The position numbers were made by a program, and so were the translations under genes. A stretch of 64,000 nucleotides of DNA, from the NCBI GenBank assembly GCA_964639245.1, contig CAZXCU010000006.1:236582-300581 (forward strand), given 5' to 3'. Every line of letters begins with the position of its first letter. Position 1 is the first letter of the stretch. The stretch is from SB15 sp964639245 (GTDB lineage Bacteria > Chloroflexota > Anaerolineae > Aggregatilineales > J027). The notes under the pieces were generated by a model that was not told the origin of the DNA, made no database searches, and worked only from the letters and a program-made list of their open reading frames with translations. Below, piece after piece: positions 35,772-43,658 of the stretch.

Positions 35772-37325
35772 ATGCTCAGACGTGTGATTTTTTTCTTGGG
35801 TTTTTTGTTGGCGGGGTGTATCGGAAACCCGACGGCATCCGAACCAGTCATAGTTACTGCTACTTCTGACCGCCTTGCAACGGTAATCGGTGCGCCAACC
35901 ATGATGCCTATTGCTGATACGCGCATTACCCAGAATCGGATGCAGGCAACCGAAATACCCGCGACACCGATTGTCACTTGCTTTACGGAAACCCCACCAC
36001 TTACCCAGTATCAGATGGAAGCATTTTTGGATTGGGAAGGAAAATTGGTACGGGTATATCAGACCATTGCCTATACTAATGTGCATCCTGTAACCCTAGA
36101 TACACTTGTTTTTCAGGTAGAACCCAACCGCACCCCCGATATTTTTTATCTGGGTGGGGTGTCGTTTGTAGAAGGCAAAAATGTGGATGAGGTGCAGCTT
36201 GAACGGAGCCGCATGACTGTTCCCTTGCCCGAACCCCTCCCACAAAACTGCCAGATGACGATGAAAATGGAGTTTGTGCTGCGAATTCCGGTGATTGCGG
36301 ATGGTTTTGCCGCCGGACGGTTGGGTTACTTTGGGTATACCGCCCGCCAATTGAATTTGGGTCACTGGTTTCCTACTGTTGGTATTTATAACCGTGGGCT
36401 GGAATGGTACACGCCTGCCCCAGCGTTGGTGGGGGAGCAAAATCTGACGGAAGCCTCCGATTTTCATGTCACGCTCAAACTCGAAAATGCGCCGGGTGGC
36501 TTGGAGATTGCCGGGCCGGGCAGTGTACGCTTTTTGGGAGACAATACATGGGAATTTCAGCTCCAATCGGGACGGGATTTAACACTTTCCATTGGCGAAT
36601 TTCAACGGATTAGCCAGCTGACCAACACCGGCAAGGTGGTTGAACTTTATTATTTGGTGGATAACAGTCAAAATAGCACTGCACCAAACCACGCGCTGCA
36701 ATCCACTATTCAAGCGATTGCCTTGTATGAGGAGCTTTTCGGGGTGGTTTATCCCTATAGCCGCCTCGTGGTAGTAGAGGGAGACTTCCCGGATGGGATG
36801 GAATTTTCAGGGCTGGTGTATGTTGGGGAGGCATGGTTTAGAATCTGGAATGGGCAGCCGAATGATTGGCTGACGATTTTGACCGTGCATGAAGTCGCCC
36901 ATCAATGGTGGTATGCGCTTATCGGGAATGATCCCGCCACGAATCCTTATCTGGATGAGGCATTTGCGACCTACAGCGAATATTTGTATTTTGAACGCTA
37001 TCACCCTGATACAACGGGTTGGTGGTGGGATTTTCGGGTAAACCGGTATGCCTTGAGTGGCGAAGTGGACTCGAATGTGTATCTGTATGGCGAAGTGCGT
37101 CCCTATATTAACGCGGTGTACCTGCGCGGCGCTCAAATGCTGCACACGACTCGCACCGAATTGGGCGATGAGGCTTTTTTTGCATGGCTGATGAGCTACG
37201 CCACCCGCTATCAATACCAGATTGCCACACCAAAAGATTTATGGAGTGCAATGCAGCCGGATTTATACGACCAGACGGAAGCGATTCGTCAACAGTTTTT
37301 CCAGCAGCCGGATGTAGCCAAATAA
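35772..37325 (+). CDS. Lipoprotein peptidase with M1-type zinc site
   Basis: The start at 35772 gives a lipoprotein signal (FFLGFLLAGC), so the protein is anchored outside the membrane. Residues 373-377 are HEVAHQWW-type (HExxH), and Glu396 lies 18 residues later in YLDEAFATY, the HExxH-x18-E pattern of M1 aminopeptidases and related gluzincins. An N-terminal beta domain (about 90-290) resembles the M1 saddle domain. The GAMEN-like exopeptidase motif is not obvious (GMEFSGLVY is seen), so peptidase type is open. At 517 residues it is shorter than classical M1 enzymes. It is a single gene before tRNA-Pro. Confidence 0.82.
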   Translation: MLRRVIFFLGFLLAGCIGNPTASEPVIVTATSDRLATVIGAPTMMPIADTRITQNRMQATEIPATPIVTCFTETPPLTQYQMEAFLDWEGKLVRVYQTIAYTNVHPVTLDTLVFQVEPNRTPDIFYLGGVSFVEGKNVDEVQLERSRMTVPLPEPLPQNCQMTMKMEFVLRIPVIADGFAAGRLGYFGYTARQLNLGHWFPTVGIYNRGLEWYTPAPALVGEQNLTEASDFHVTLKLENAPGGLEIAGPGSVRFLGDNTWEFQLQSGRDLTLSIGEFQRISQLTNTGKVVELYYLVDNSQNSTAPNHALQSTIQAIALYEELFGVVYPYSRLVVVEGDFPDGMEFSGLVYVGEAWFRIWNGQPNDWLTILTVHEVAHQWWYALIGNDPATNPYLDEAFATYSEYLYFERYHPDTTGWWWDFRVNRYALSGEVDSNVYLYGEVRPYINAVYLRGAQMLHTTRTELGDEAFFAWLMSYATRYQYQIATPKDLWSAMQPDLYDQTEAIRQQFFQQPDVAK

Positions 37326-37357
37326 ATTTGGGCATGGATTTTTAAGCAAAAACCACC

Positions 37358-37363
37358 TATACT
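37358..37363 (+). promoter_or_regulatory. -10 box of the tRNA-Pro promoter
   Basis: TATACT ends twelve bases before the tRNA 5' end, the expected distance for a start just ahead of the tRNA. The -35 region (TGGATT, 17 bases upstream) is weak. Confidence 0.5.
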
Positions 37364-37374
37364 GACACATAGTT

Positions 37375-37447
37375 CGGGGTATGGCGCAGCTGGTAGCGCG
37401 CTGTGTTTGGGACGCAGAGGCCCCCGGTTCGAGTCCGGGTACCCCGA
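37375..37447 (+). tRNA. tRNA-Pro (anticodon TGG)
   Basis: A complete 73-base cloverleaf. The acceptor CGGGGTA pairs with TACCCCG, followed by discriminator A. The D stem is GCGC/GCGC, the anticodon stem CTGTG/CGCAG with loop TTTGGGA (anticodon TGG), a five-base variable region, and a T stem CCCGG/CCGGG with loop TTCGAGT. CCA is not encoded and must be added. A lower-GC stretch with a RhuM gene follows directly. Confidence 0.97.
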
Positions 37448-37498
37448 CTCCGTTCCCCTAGTAAATAATAAGCATTGTTCTTATCTTGTTACGTTTTG

Positions 37499-37518
37499 GG
37501 GTCTCCATGTGGAGACCC
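37499..37518. repeat. Perfect 8-bp palindrome downstream of tRNA-Pro
   Basis: GGGTCTCC (37499-37506) and GGAGACCC (37511-37518) flank a four-base ATGT loop. No T run follows on either strand, so it is more likely a protein-binding or recombination-related site than a terminator. No second copy was seen in the window. Confidence 0.5.
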
Positions 37519-37612
37519 GACCTCTTGTATCTCCGAGATTACCCCGCTTAGAATTTTTCGTAATTGCATCCCTACTCGTTGTTTATTTGTGCTATACTTT
37601 GAGGTAATAAAA

Positions 37613-37642
37613 AAATCCCGATGCCCGCAAGCGACGGGATTT
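37613..37642 (+). other. Hairpin in the leader of the RhuM gene
   Basis: AAATCCCG (37613-37620) pairs with CGGGATTT (37635-37642) around a 14-base loop, with A-rich and T-rich flanks on both sides. It lies between an extended -10 promoter (TGCTATACT, about 37589-37597) and the RhuM start, so it may be a bidirectional terminator or a leader attenuator. Confidence 0.55.
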
Positions 37643-37676
37643 AAAAAATTTTGATTTACCAAAATATGAGGACATT

Positions 37677-38678
37677 ATGGCACAAAAACCCGAAAAATTC
37701 AACTCCGACGGCAAGATCGAAGTGGTTCTCACCTATGACTCTAGCGAACGCACCTTCTGGGCAAGTCAAAAACAAATGGCGGAAATGTTCAATGTTGGAG
37801 TCAACACAATCAATGAACACATTAAAACAATTGAAAAAGAATCGGGTATCACGGCAACTATTCGGAATTTCCGAATAGTTCAACTTGAGGGTAATCGGAA
37901 GGTCAATCGAGAGGTTATTCACTACAATCATAAAATGATTTTGCTAGTTGGCTTTCGTTGCCATAGTGAACGGGCATTAGCCTATCAAGAATGGGCTACA
38001 GAAGTCTTATTCCGTGAGGTAATGCAAGAAAAACGGGATGAAGAAAAAGAATCGTATAAATTTCTTAAAAAAGCCCTTTGTATGTCAACAGATTATGGGC
38101 GTAATTCCCAGAAAACAAGCCTGTCTTTTTCTATCATGCAAAATATGACTTTATATGCTGCCGCCGGTGCAACGGCTGCGGCAATCTTGTTGGAACGCGC
38201 TAACGCTCACAAGCCCAATGTAGGCTTAACAACCTTCAAAGGCAAAAAAGTTCCCACCAAAAAAGATGTTGAAATTGCCAAGAATTATTTGGTCGAATCC
38301 GAACTTGTTCACATGACAAAGACCAGTCAGGCTTTTATGCTGGCGATTGAAATTGCCACTACAGGACGCAAAAAACACCAATATACGATGGATGAAATTC
38401 TCCAAGAATATACGGAATTTCTGATTAAATATCATCAAGAGGTGCTTGAACCCGGCAAACCCTTCATTCCAAGTGAATATGCCAAATCGTATGCTAAGAG
38501 TCAGCGCGAGGAATATATACGGCTGATGAAGCAAAACCTTCCCGCTATTCAAACGGGCAACTATCTTCCCGAATCCAATCAGGATACCTTGACGGAAGAG
38601 GAGATGCTTGAGTGGAAACGATTCTGGGAACAAGCAGACGAAAGCGAATTATGGGATAACGATATGGATGATGTCTAG
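37677..38678 (+). CDS. RhuM family protein
   Basis: The 333-residue protein matches the RhuM family of pathogenicity islands and mobile regions: an N-terminal DNA-binding-like part (TFWASQKQMAEMFNVGVNTI), the core VIHYNHKMILLVGFRCHS and EWATEVLF, and a C-terminal part with KPNVGLTTFKGKKVPTKKD. The function is unknown; some members sit next to toxin-antitoxin or restriction genes. The DNA is clearly richer in A and T than neighbouring genes and lies just after a tRNA gene, which fits horizontal transfer. A TGAGGA site precedes the ATG. It appears intact. Confidence 0.85.
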   Translation: MAQKPEKFNSDGKIEVVLTYDSSERTFWASQKQMAEMFNVGVNTINEHIKTIEKESGITATIRNFRIVQLEGNRKVNREVIHYNHKMILLVGFRCHSERALAYQEWATEVLFREVMQEKRDEEKESYKFLKKALCMSTDYGRNSQKTSLSFSIMQNMTLYAAAGATAAAILLERANAHKPNVGLTTFKGKKVPTKKDVEIAKNYLVESELVHMTKTSQAFMLAIEIATTGRKKHQYTMDEILQEYTEFLIKYHQEVLEPGKPFIPSEYAKSYAKSQREEYIRLMKQNLPAIQTGNYLPESNQDTLTEEEMLEWKRFWEQADESELWDNDMDDV

Positions 38679-38737
38679 CTTGCTAGCTACCCTATTGAAT
38701 TATTAGCGGCTGCGGGTTTTTTGAGAGGCTAAATCAC

Positions 38738-39514
38738 ATGACAATCCATTGGTGGGCAAGCGCATATCTTCCCGGAGTCACTAAAAAACAGGTGGTTGCT
38801 GTACTGCGAGAATTGTACGAATCATCGGGCTACCAACCTTATGACCCCTTTCCCGGTGGCACTGGGACACCCCCAACGCTCTCTCGCAGTGTGCGATTGT
38901 TTGTTGCGCCGACTCATAAAGGATGGGTACGGATTATCGGGGAATCTGAGCCGGAGATTTTGCAAAGCCTAGCAGAAAAACTCGATATATCGCTCGTATC
39001 TGTTTGGATTGATGAAAAAGATGGACGGGTGGAGGTCTTTGGGGGAAAGAAACTTAGCGATTTTCTCAATCTGACTAAAACCCCAGAAGATCTTGCCCGT
39101 GCAGAAAAAATCCACCTTGTAGATGCGCCTTCATCAGTACAGGGGGAACTTGCGGATTTTGCCAGCGATTTAGGCGTAAAAAATAAACCGTTGGAAAAAC
39201 TTTTCCAGAAAACAACGCACACCATTTTCAAAAAACTGGAGGCGGACGAACAAACCCAAGCACAAGCATTGGCGGCGTTGTCCGGTCAGTTTTCGTGGAA
39301 CAGCGCGGTAGCCCAGCGCGTGCAAGCGGTGATGACCTGTTTGACTATTCCTGATGGTTGGCAGACTCCCGATTTTAAAGACCTTGCGGCGGTTTATCCG
39401 ATTGCTCGCCTGCTGGAAATCAATGAGGATGCTCCGCTTTTGCCGGGTGACGAGGATTTGCTGGACAGCATTGAATTCCCTCTGGATTATGCCGCAGTTT
39501 ATTTTGCCAAATGA
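38738..39514 (+). CDS. Hypothetical protein
   Basis: I do not recognise this 258-residue protein. It starts MTIHWWASAYLPGVTKKQVV, has no signal peptide or membrane helix, and looks cytosolic with mixed alpha/beta content and a helical C-terminal half (LAALSGQFSWNSAVAQRVQAV). A GAGG site precedes the ATG. It lies 59 bases after the RhuM gene in the same direction, but its base composition is closer to the chromosome, so it need not belong to the same transferred piece. Confidence 0.7.
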   Translation: MTIHWWASAYLPGVTKKQVVAVLRELYESSGYQPYDPFPGGTGTPPTLSRSVRLFVAPTHKGWVRIIGESEPEILQSLAEKLDISLVSVWIDEKDGRVEVFGGKKLSDFLNLTKTPEDLARAEKIHLVDAPSSVQGELADFASDLGVKNKPLEKLFQKTTHTIFKKLEADEQTQAQALAALSGQFSWNSAVAQRVQAVMTCLTIPDGWQTPDFKDLAAVYPIARLLEINEDAPLLPGDEDLLDSIEFPLDYAAVYFAK

Positions 39515-39537
39515 ACAGAAAAATGGGCGGGAATGAC

Positions 39538-39584
39538 GCGGCTTATCCCCGTCCCGAGAGTGACGCTGACGGGACTAAAGCCGC
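39538..39584. terminator. Nested hairpin between convergent genes
   Basis: An outer stem GCGGCTT/AAGCCGC (39538-39544, 39578-39584) encloses an inner stem GTCCCG/CGGGAC (39551-39556, 39570-39575). It covers the 3' end of the minus-strand FHA gene and lies after the plus-strand hypothetical gene. It could stop transcription from both sides, although clear T runs are lacking. Confidence 0.5.
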
Positions 39585-40267
39585 TTAAGTTCCCGTTTGA
39601 AGATAAAAATGGTGGTCAACCGCCCGAAGCGAATTTCATCCCCGTCATGAATGACCCGCACTTCATGAGGATGAATTTTTTCCCCGTTGATAAAGGTCGA
39701 ATTGGAACTGCCCTTGTCAACAATCGTCAGGGTTTGTTTTTCACGCTGAATGGACGCATGAATCCGCGAAACCCCCATGGTTTCAGCATCATAGGGTGTT
39801 AGGTCAATGTGGGGTTGGTTCGCTGAACCCGGTACATTGCGCCCGATGAGCAGTGCTTCATTCCCGATGGTCACATTAATGGGGCGTTGTGCGTGGTTGC
39901 GAATCATGATCAGCAGGGTTGTCATCGCGCCAAACAAGGAACGATCCGGTTCTTCCTCTTCGAGTTTGCGGGTTGCCAGCGAAACCCCAAGCATTTGCCC
40001 ACACGAATAACAGTAGGACTCGCTAGGTGGATTTTTTTTGCCACACTGTGGGCAAACTTGGAAATTGTCGGCGGCGGGGGGTGCGCCTTGCTGCTGACGT
40101 TTGACTTCCCATTCACGTACCATTTGCAGCACCACCTGACGGTCTTCTGGTGGCAGGTTGGGCTGCATTTTGGCAAGAGTTTGCAAGGCGAGCTGTGGCT
40201 CTACCCCATTCTGGCGTTGATATACATACGCATCTATTAAATTCTGTAACAGTTCTTGGTTCGCCAT
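39575..40267 (-). CDS. Zinc-ribbon and FHA domain protein
   Basis: The 230-residue protein has a helical N-terminus (1-65), a four-Cys zinc ribbon (CPQCGKKN and CYSCGQ, about 72-90) and a C-terminal FHA domain (LLIGRNVPGS, VSRIHASI, GSSNSTFINGEK). The FHA part would bind a phosphothreonine partner, linking it to Ser/Thr kinase signalling like the FHA regulator at 15.2 kb. No enzyme domain is present. The ATG at 40267 has an AAGGGA site. Its partner is unknown. Confidence 0.85.
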   Translation of the reverse strand: MANQELLQNLIDAYVYQRQNGVEPQLALQTLAKMQPNLPPEDRQVVLQMVREWEVKRQQQGAPPAADNFQVCPQCGKKNPPSESYCYSCGQMLGVSLATRKLEEEEPDRSLFGAMTTLLIMIRNHAQRPINVTIGNEALLIGRNVPGSANQPHIDLTPYDAETMGVSRIHASIQREKQTLTIVDKGSSNSTFINGEKIHPHEVRVIHDGDEIRFGRLTTIFIFKRELKRL

Positions 40268-40415
40268 GAAACACTATCCCTTATATCAGCCTCTATTTTG
40301 TTCTACATGAAAGTTTGGGTCAAGCAAACAGGTTAAATTTGAGAGAATTTGCCATAGTCAGCCCCCGAAAAGCCTATTAAACTCTTGCTACCCGCATTCT
40401 AAGGAAATATTGCTC

Positions 40416-42710
40416 ATGACGGTTCAACTGTGGCCGGATAAAGAAGCCCAGCAAATTCTCAAATTTCATGGCGCAGATGCCGAAAAAACGTATTTCGTCG
40501 AAACAGGCTTCGGGCCATCTGGGAAGCCGCATTTTGGAACATTCGGGGAAGTGGTACGCACTAATTACGTGATGCGTGGTTTAAATGAGTTGGGCTACAA
40601 AACCAGCCTGATTGCTTTTTCGGATGATATGGACGGCCTACGGAAAATTCCCGAAGGATTTCCCGCGTGGCTCAAAGATTACCTTGGGCGGCCTGTCTCG
40701 CGGATTCCTGACCCATTTGGCGAATATGAGTCGTTTTCGGGACGGATGAACGCACTGCTGGTACAAATGCTGGACGAATTGCAGTTGGATTATGAACTGC
40801 GCTTGTCGTCGGTATGTTACCCCGCCGGCACATTCAACGAACAGATTCGGATGGTCATTGAAAATTATGAAGCGGTGCAGGAAATCATCTTTCCCTATCT
40901 GCGGGATGAAACCAAAGAGCATTGGTTTCCATTTTTTCCTCTGTGCGAGAACTGCGGCAGTATCAGCCATACACGGGTGACAGCCGTTGATAAAGAAAAT
41001 TTGATTTTGACCTATGCCTGTGACCGTGAATTTGGCGGCGTGATGGGCTGTGGGCATCAAGGACAAGTCCATGCCCTGAATGGCGGTGGGAAACTGCAAT
41101 GGAAAGTGGACTGGCCGGCACGCTGGCACGCCTTCGGGATTCACTACGAAATGTTTGGTAAAGATTTGATTGAATCGGCAGAGGTGGGAGACCGGATTGT
41201 CCAACGCATTTTTAAGGGCAAACCCCCTGTGCATATGTTTTATGAGATGTTTTTGGATGACAAAGGACGCAAAATCTCCAAATCCAAAGGCACGGGCATG
41301 ACCGCCGATGAATGGCAGCGCTATGGCACGCATGATTCCCTCATGTTGCTGATGATGGATAAACCGCGTGAAGCAACCAAATTGTATCCCGGTATCATTC
41401 CGCGTTATGTGGATACGGCAATGAAAGCGGCGGATGCGTATTTTAGCGGGGACGAAAAACAGGTGCGCGAAGCCCGCACCTATCAATTTATTCGCTTGGG
41501 CAAAATTCCCGTCGAAAGACCTGTGACTGTAGATTTTACGACGCTGGTGAATCTGGTTGGGAACGTAGGTTTAGAAGACGCGGCGATTGTCGAGGATTAT
41601 TTGCGTCGCTCCAATCTGGTGAGTGGTGAACTCAGCGAGACCCAACGCGAGGCCTTGCATGATCTCATTCTCAAAGCCCGTCGCTACTATGATGAGCAGA
41701 TGTCGCTGGAATTGGCAGAACCGGAATTTGATGGCGAAGATGGGTTGCTCTTAGGGCAGTTGGTCGCCAAGTTGGAAGCACAGGAATGGGATGCGGATGT
41801 GCTGCACAATGAACTATTTCAGATTGCCAAAGCCCACAATGTTGACGCGAAAAAATTCTTCCGTGCCATGTATTTTGCGCTGATCAAACAGGAACGTGGC
41901 CCACGCGGTGGGCAATTCATCAAGTTATTAGGCCAACAAACCGCCGCGAATTTGATTCGCCAGCGTGTTGCAGAATCGGTCAAAGCCAAAGACAACACTG
42001 AAGAAGTGTCTGCGCCACAAGGCACAATTTTGCCAGTTACGATAACGGATGAAGTTCGTCAGCGTTATCCCGATTTAGCGATTGCGGCGGCGATTATCGA
42101 AGGGGTGACGATGCAAGATGAGCGTTCATCAGAATTACAAGCGGTAATTACCAGCGCAACACAAGCGGTACAGGGTGTGGATTTTCAAGCAGTAATCGGG
42201 CAAGGGGCAATTGAAGCCTACCGCAAAATCTATGCAACCTTTGGTGCAAATCCAAATGCTAACCCACCCAGCCCACAGACTATTTTGCGGCTGGCAGTGT
42301 ATGAAAATCGCCTGCCTGCGGTGAATAATGTGGTGGATGCAGCCAATTTAACCGTTCTCGAAACAGGAATTTCGGCAGCCGTGTATGACCTTGCAAATCT
42401 GGAACTGCCCCTGACGCTGCGGTTTTCGCAAGCGGGTGATAAACATGTGCCGTTGGGAGCGCGTCAGGTAGACAACATCGAGGCTGACGAGCTTATTTAT
42501 GCGGATTCGACGGAAGTCATTTGCCGTATGTTGAATCATCGGGATTCAGACAAAACTAAAATCACCACCAAAACCCAATCGGTGCTGTTAATTGTGGATG
42601 GTAGTCCGGGAATTTCGCCTGCACAGCTTTTGGATACGCTCAACAAACACCTTGAACGGCTTGTGCGGTATGCAGGTGGACAAATTAAAGCAAGGGGATT
42701 ACTGATGTAG
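40416..42710 (+). CDS. lysS: Class I lysyl-tRNA synthetase fused to a B3/B4 domain
   Basis: Residues 1 to about 535 are an archaeal-type class I LysRS: the HIGH-like motif in GPSGKPHFGTFGE, a zinc-type region (CENCGS and later Cys) and the KMSKS-like KISKSKG. It charges tRNA-Lys in place of the usual class II enzyme. From about 541 to 764 follows a B3/B4 domain like the PheRS editing module and the free COG3382 proteins (ILRLAVYENRLPAVNNVVD, AVYDLANLELPLTLRF, GDKHVPLGA, KITTKTQSVLLIVDG). Ordinary class I LysRS has about 500-550 residues, so this is a true fusion in one frame. The extra domain may edit mischarged tRNA or bind tRNA. The ATG at 40416 has an AAGGA site; a terminator follows. Confidence 0.92.
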   Translation: MTVQLWPDKEAQQILKFHGADAEKTYFVETGFGPSGKPHFGTFGEVVRTNYVMRGLNELGYKTSLIAFSDDMDGLRKIPEGFPAWLKDYLGRPVSRIPDPFGEYESFSGRMNALLVQMLDELQLDYELRLSSVCYPAGTFNEQIRMVIENYEAVQEIIFPYLRDETKEHWFPFFPLCENCGSISHTRVTAVDKENLILTYACDREFGGVMGCGHQGQVHALNGGGKLQWKVDWPARWHAFGIHYEMFGKDLIESAEVGDRIVQRIFKGKPPVHMFYEMFLDDKGRKISKSKGTGMTADEWQRYGTHDSLMLLMMDKPREATKLYPGIIPRYVDTAMKAADAYFSGDEKQVREARTYQFIRLGKIPVERPVTVDFTTLVNLVGNVGLEDAAIVEDYLRRSNLVSGELSETQREALHDLILKARRYYDEQMSLELAEPEFDGEDGLLLGQLVAKLEAQEWDADVLHNELFQIAKAHNVDAKKFFRAMYFALIKQERGPRGGQFIKLLGQQTAANLIRQRVAESVKAKDNTEEVSAPQGTILPVTITDEVRQRYPDLAIAAAIIEGVTMQDERSSELQAVITSATQAVQGVDFQAVIGQGAIEAYRKIYATFGANPNANPPSPQTILRLAVYENRLPAVNNVVDAANLTVLETGISAAVYDLANLELPLTLRFSQAGDKHVPLGARQVDNIEADELIYADSTEVICRMLNHRDSDKTKITTKTQSVLLIVDGSPGISPAQLLDTLNKHLERLVRYAGGQIKARGLLM

Positions 42711-42758
42711 AGACATCGCTCCCCCCTTGTCTCCGGGATATAAATTGCAGTTTATCGT

Positions 42759-42786
42759 GGCTGGTGCATACCAGCCTTTGTTATTT
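42759..42786 (+). terminator. Terminator after lysS
   Basis: GGCTGG (42759-42764) pairs with CCAGCC (42771-42776) around a six-base loop, followed by TTTGTTATTT. It lies between convergent lysS and spoVS. Confidence 0.8.
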
Positions 42787-43093
42787 AGCGGGGTTCGACA
42801 ATCAAACGCAGGGCAGTTCGTTCATTGCCATCAATTTCAATGTCATTGAAGTAGGGAATGGTCACAATATCGAAACCATCTTCCTGCAAATATCCCCGGG
42901 CAATTGCCACCGCTTTAATGGCTTGGTTGACAGCGCCCGCCCCGATAGACTGGACTTCAGCACGACCATGTTCACGCACCACGCCAGCGATGGCCCCAGC
43001 CACTGCCGTTGAGCGTGAATTTGCGGAAACTTTAATCATTTCCACCGAGAGGGCTTTCTCGTGACCGTTGGGGTGTAATGTAATGTCCATCAT
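42785..43093 (-). CDS. spoVS: Stage V sporulation protein S (SpoVS)-like
   Basis: The protein matches the Alba-like SpoVS family over its whole length (MIKVSANSRSTAVAGAIAGV, IGAGAVNQAIKAVAIARG, IDGNERTALRLIVEPR). SpoVS proteins bind nucleic acid and are found in spore formers and in many non-sporulating bacteria, including Chloroflexota. An N-terminal addition of about 18 residues precedes the usual start. Two ATG codons (43093, 43090) share a GGAG site. It points away from the dnaA origin-like gap. Confidence 0.93.
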   Translation of the reverse strand: MMDITLHPNGHEKALSVEMIKVSANSRSTAVAGAIAGVVREHGRAEVQSIGAGAVNQAIKAVAIARGYLQEDGFDIVTIPYFNDIEIDGNERTALRLIVEPR

Positions 43094-43372
43094 GTTCTCC
43101 TAATTTTTGGCTCCATTTTTGCCCTCTGATTTGCAGGGGGTGATTTGCCTTCATTATAGACTTAATCTTGCGAAAAATTTCCCTAATTATTTCCTAATTT
43201 TTGTTCATAAATAGTTAAAGGCATGGCTAAACCCCAAATTTGACATATTTTAAAGCTAATATATCCCAAATGGAAAAATGCGAATGGGAGGCTTATCCCC
43301 CACCAATGGGGGGTGGATTTACGTTTAAGCACCATATATGGGGGTTTTATCCCAAGTAAACACAAAAGTATG

Positions 43373-43417
43373 AACCTTAAAAATTTGCAGTTTTAAAAAC
43401 CACGAGTTTTTAAGGTT
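43373..43417. repeat. Perfect 11-bp inverted repeat in the dnaA gap
   Basis: AACCTTAAAAA (43373-43383) and TTTTTAAGGTT (43407-43417) flank a 23-base centre that itself contains GTTTTAAAAAC. AT-rich symmetry of this size next to dnaA may be a melting element or a protein-binding site. Confidence 0.65.
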
Positions 43418-43627
43418 GAAAACATTGAGGGATGCTATCGCGTATGTTAAAATCCTTTTACTTAGATAGCGGTGTCGCGTAGTCTCCTATAAATGCCTCT
43501 TTGAATGGCACAATAAATAACAAACAAAATAAAATACTTTTTCTCCCGACGCGCCGCTTCCTGAGTAACAAAATCGTCTAAGCTACAGCCAAATAAACTG
43601 GCACAGTCTCTTATTGTAAGAGGAGGG

Positions 43628-43656
43628 TTATCCCTACCTTAAAAAATTGTAGGGAT
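43628..43656 (+). promoter_or_regulatory. Inverted repeat over the dnaA ribosome site
   Basis: ATCCCTAC (43630-43637) and GTAGGGAT (43649-43656) are perfect inverted copies 11 bases apart. The left arm is part of TTATCCCTA and the right arm covers the AGGG ribosome site. It could be a pair of DnaA boxes for autoregulation or an RNA hairpin that hides the ribosome site. Confidence 0.5.
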
Positions 43657-43658
43657 GA

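Larger units (their letters stand above)
43094..43658. other. Origin-like intergenic region before dnaA
   Basis: This 565-base gap is the longest in the window and notably AT-rich. It holds no gene. It contains four W-TATCCC motifs that may be DnaA boxes for this lineage (ATATCCCAA 43261-43269, TTATCCCCC 43293-43301, TTATCCCAA 43347-43355, TTATCCCTA 43628-43636, the last ending in the dnaA leader), a perfect 11-bp AT-rich inverted repeat, and further small repeats around 43433-43480 (GCTATC/GATAGC and TCGCGTA twice). Its place beside dnaA fits oriC. The standard box TTATCCACA is absent, so the call is tentative. Confidence 0.5.

Noticed and set aside
37424..37447. tRNA-Pro 3' end as an attachment site with a second copy
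   Set aside because: I found no repeat of the T-arm/acceptor sequence downstream up to 40 kb.
40638..41486. Minus-strand frame of 282 codons inside the LysRS gene
   Set aside because: It lies wholly within a conserved synthetase gene and has no family resemblance.
43240..43266. TTGACA at 43240 as a dnaA or spoVS promoter
   Set aside because: No acceptable -10 lies 16-18 bases downstream, and the orientation does not fit spoVS.
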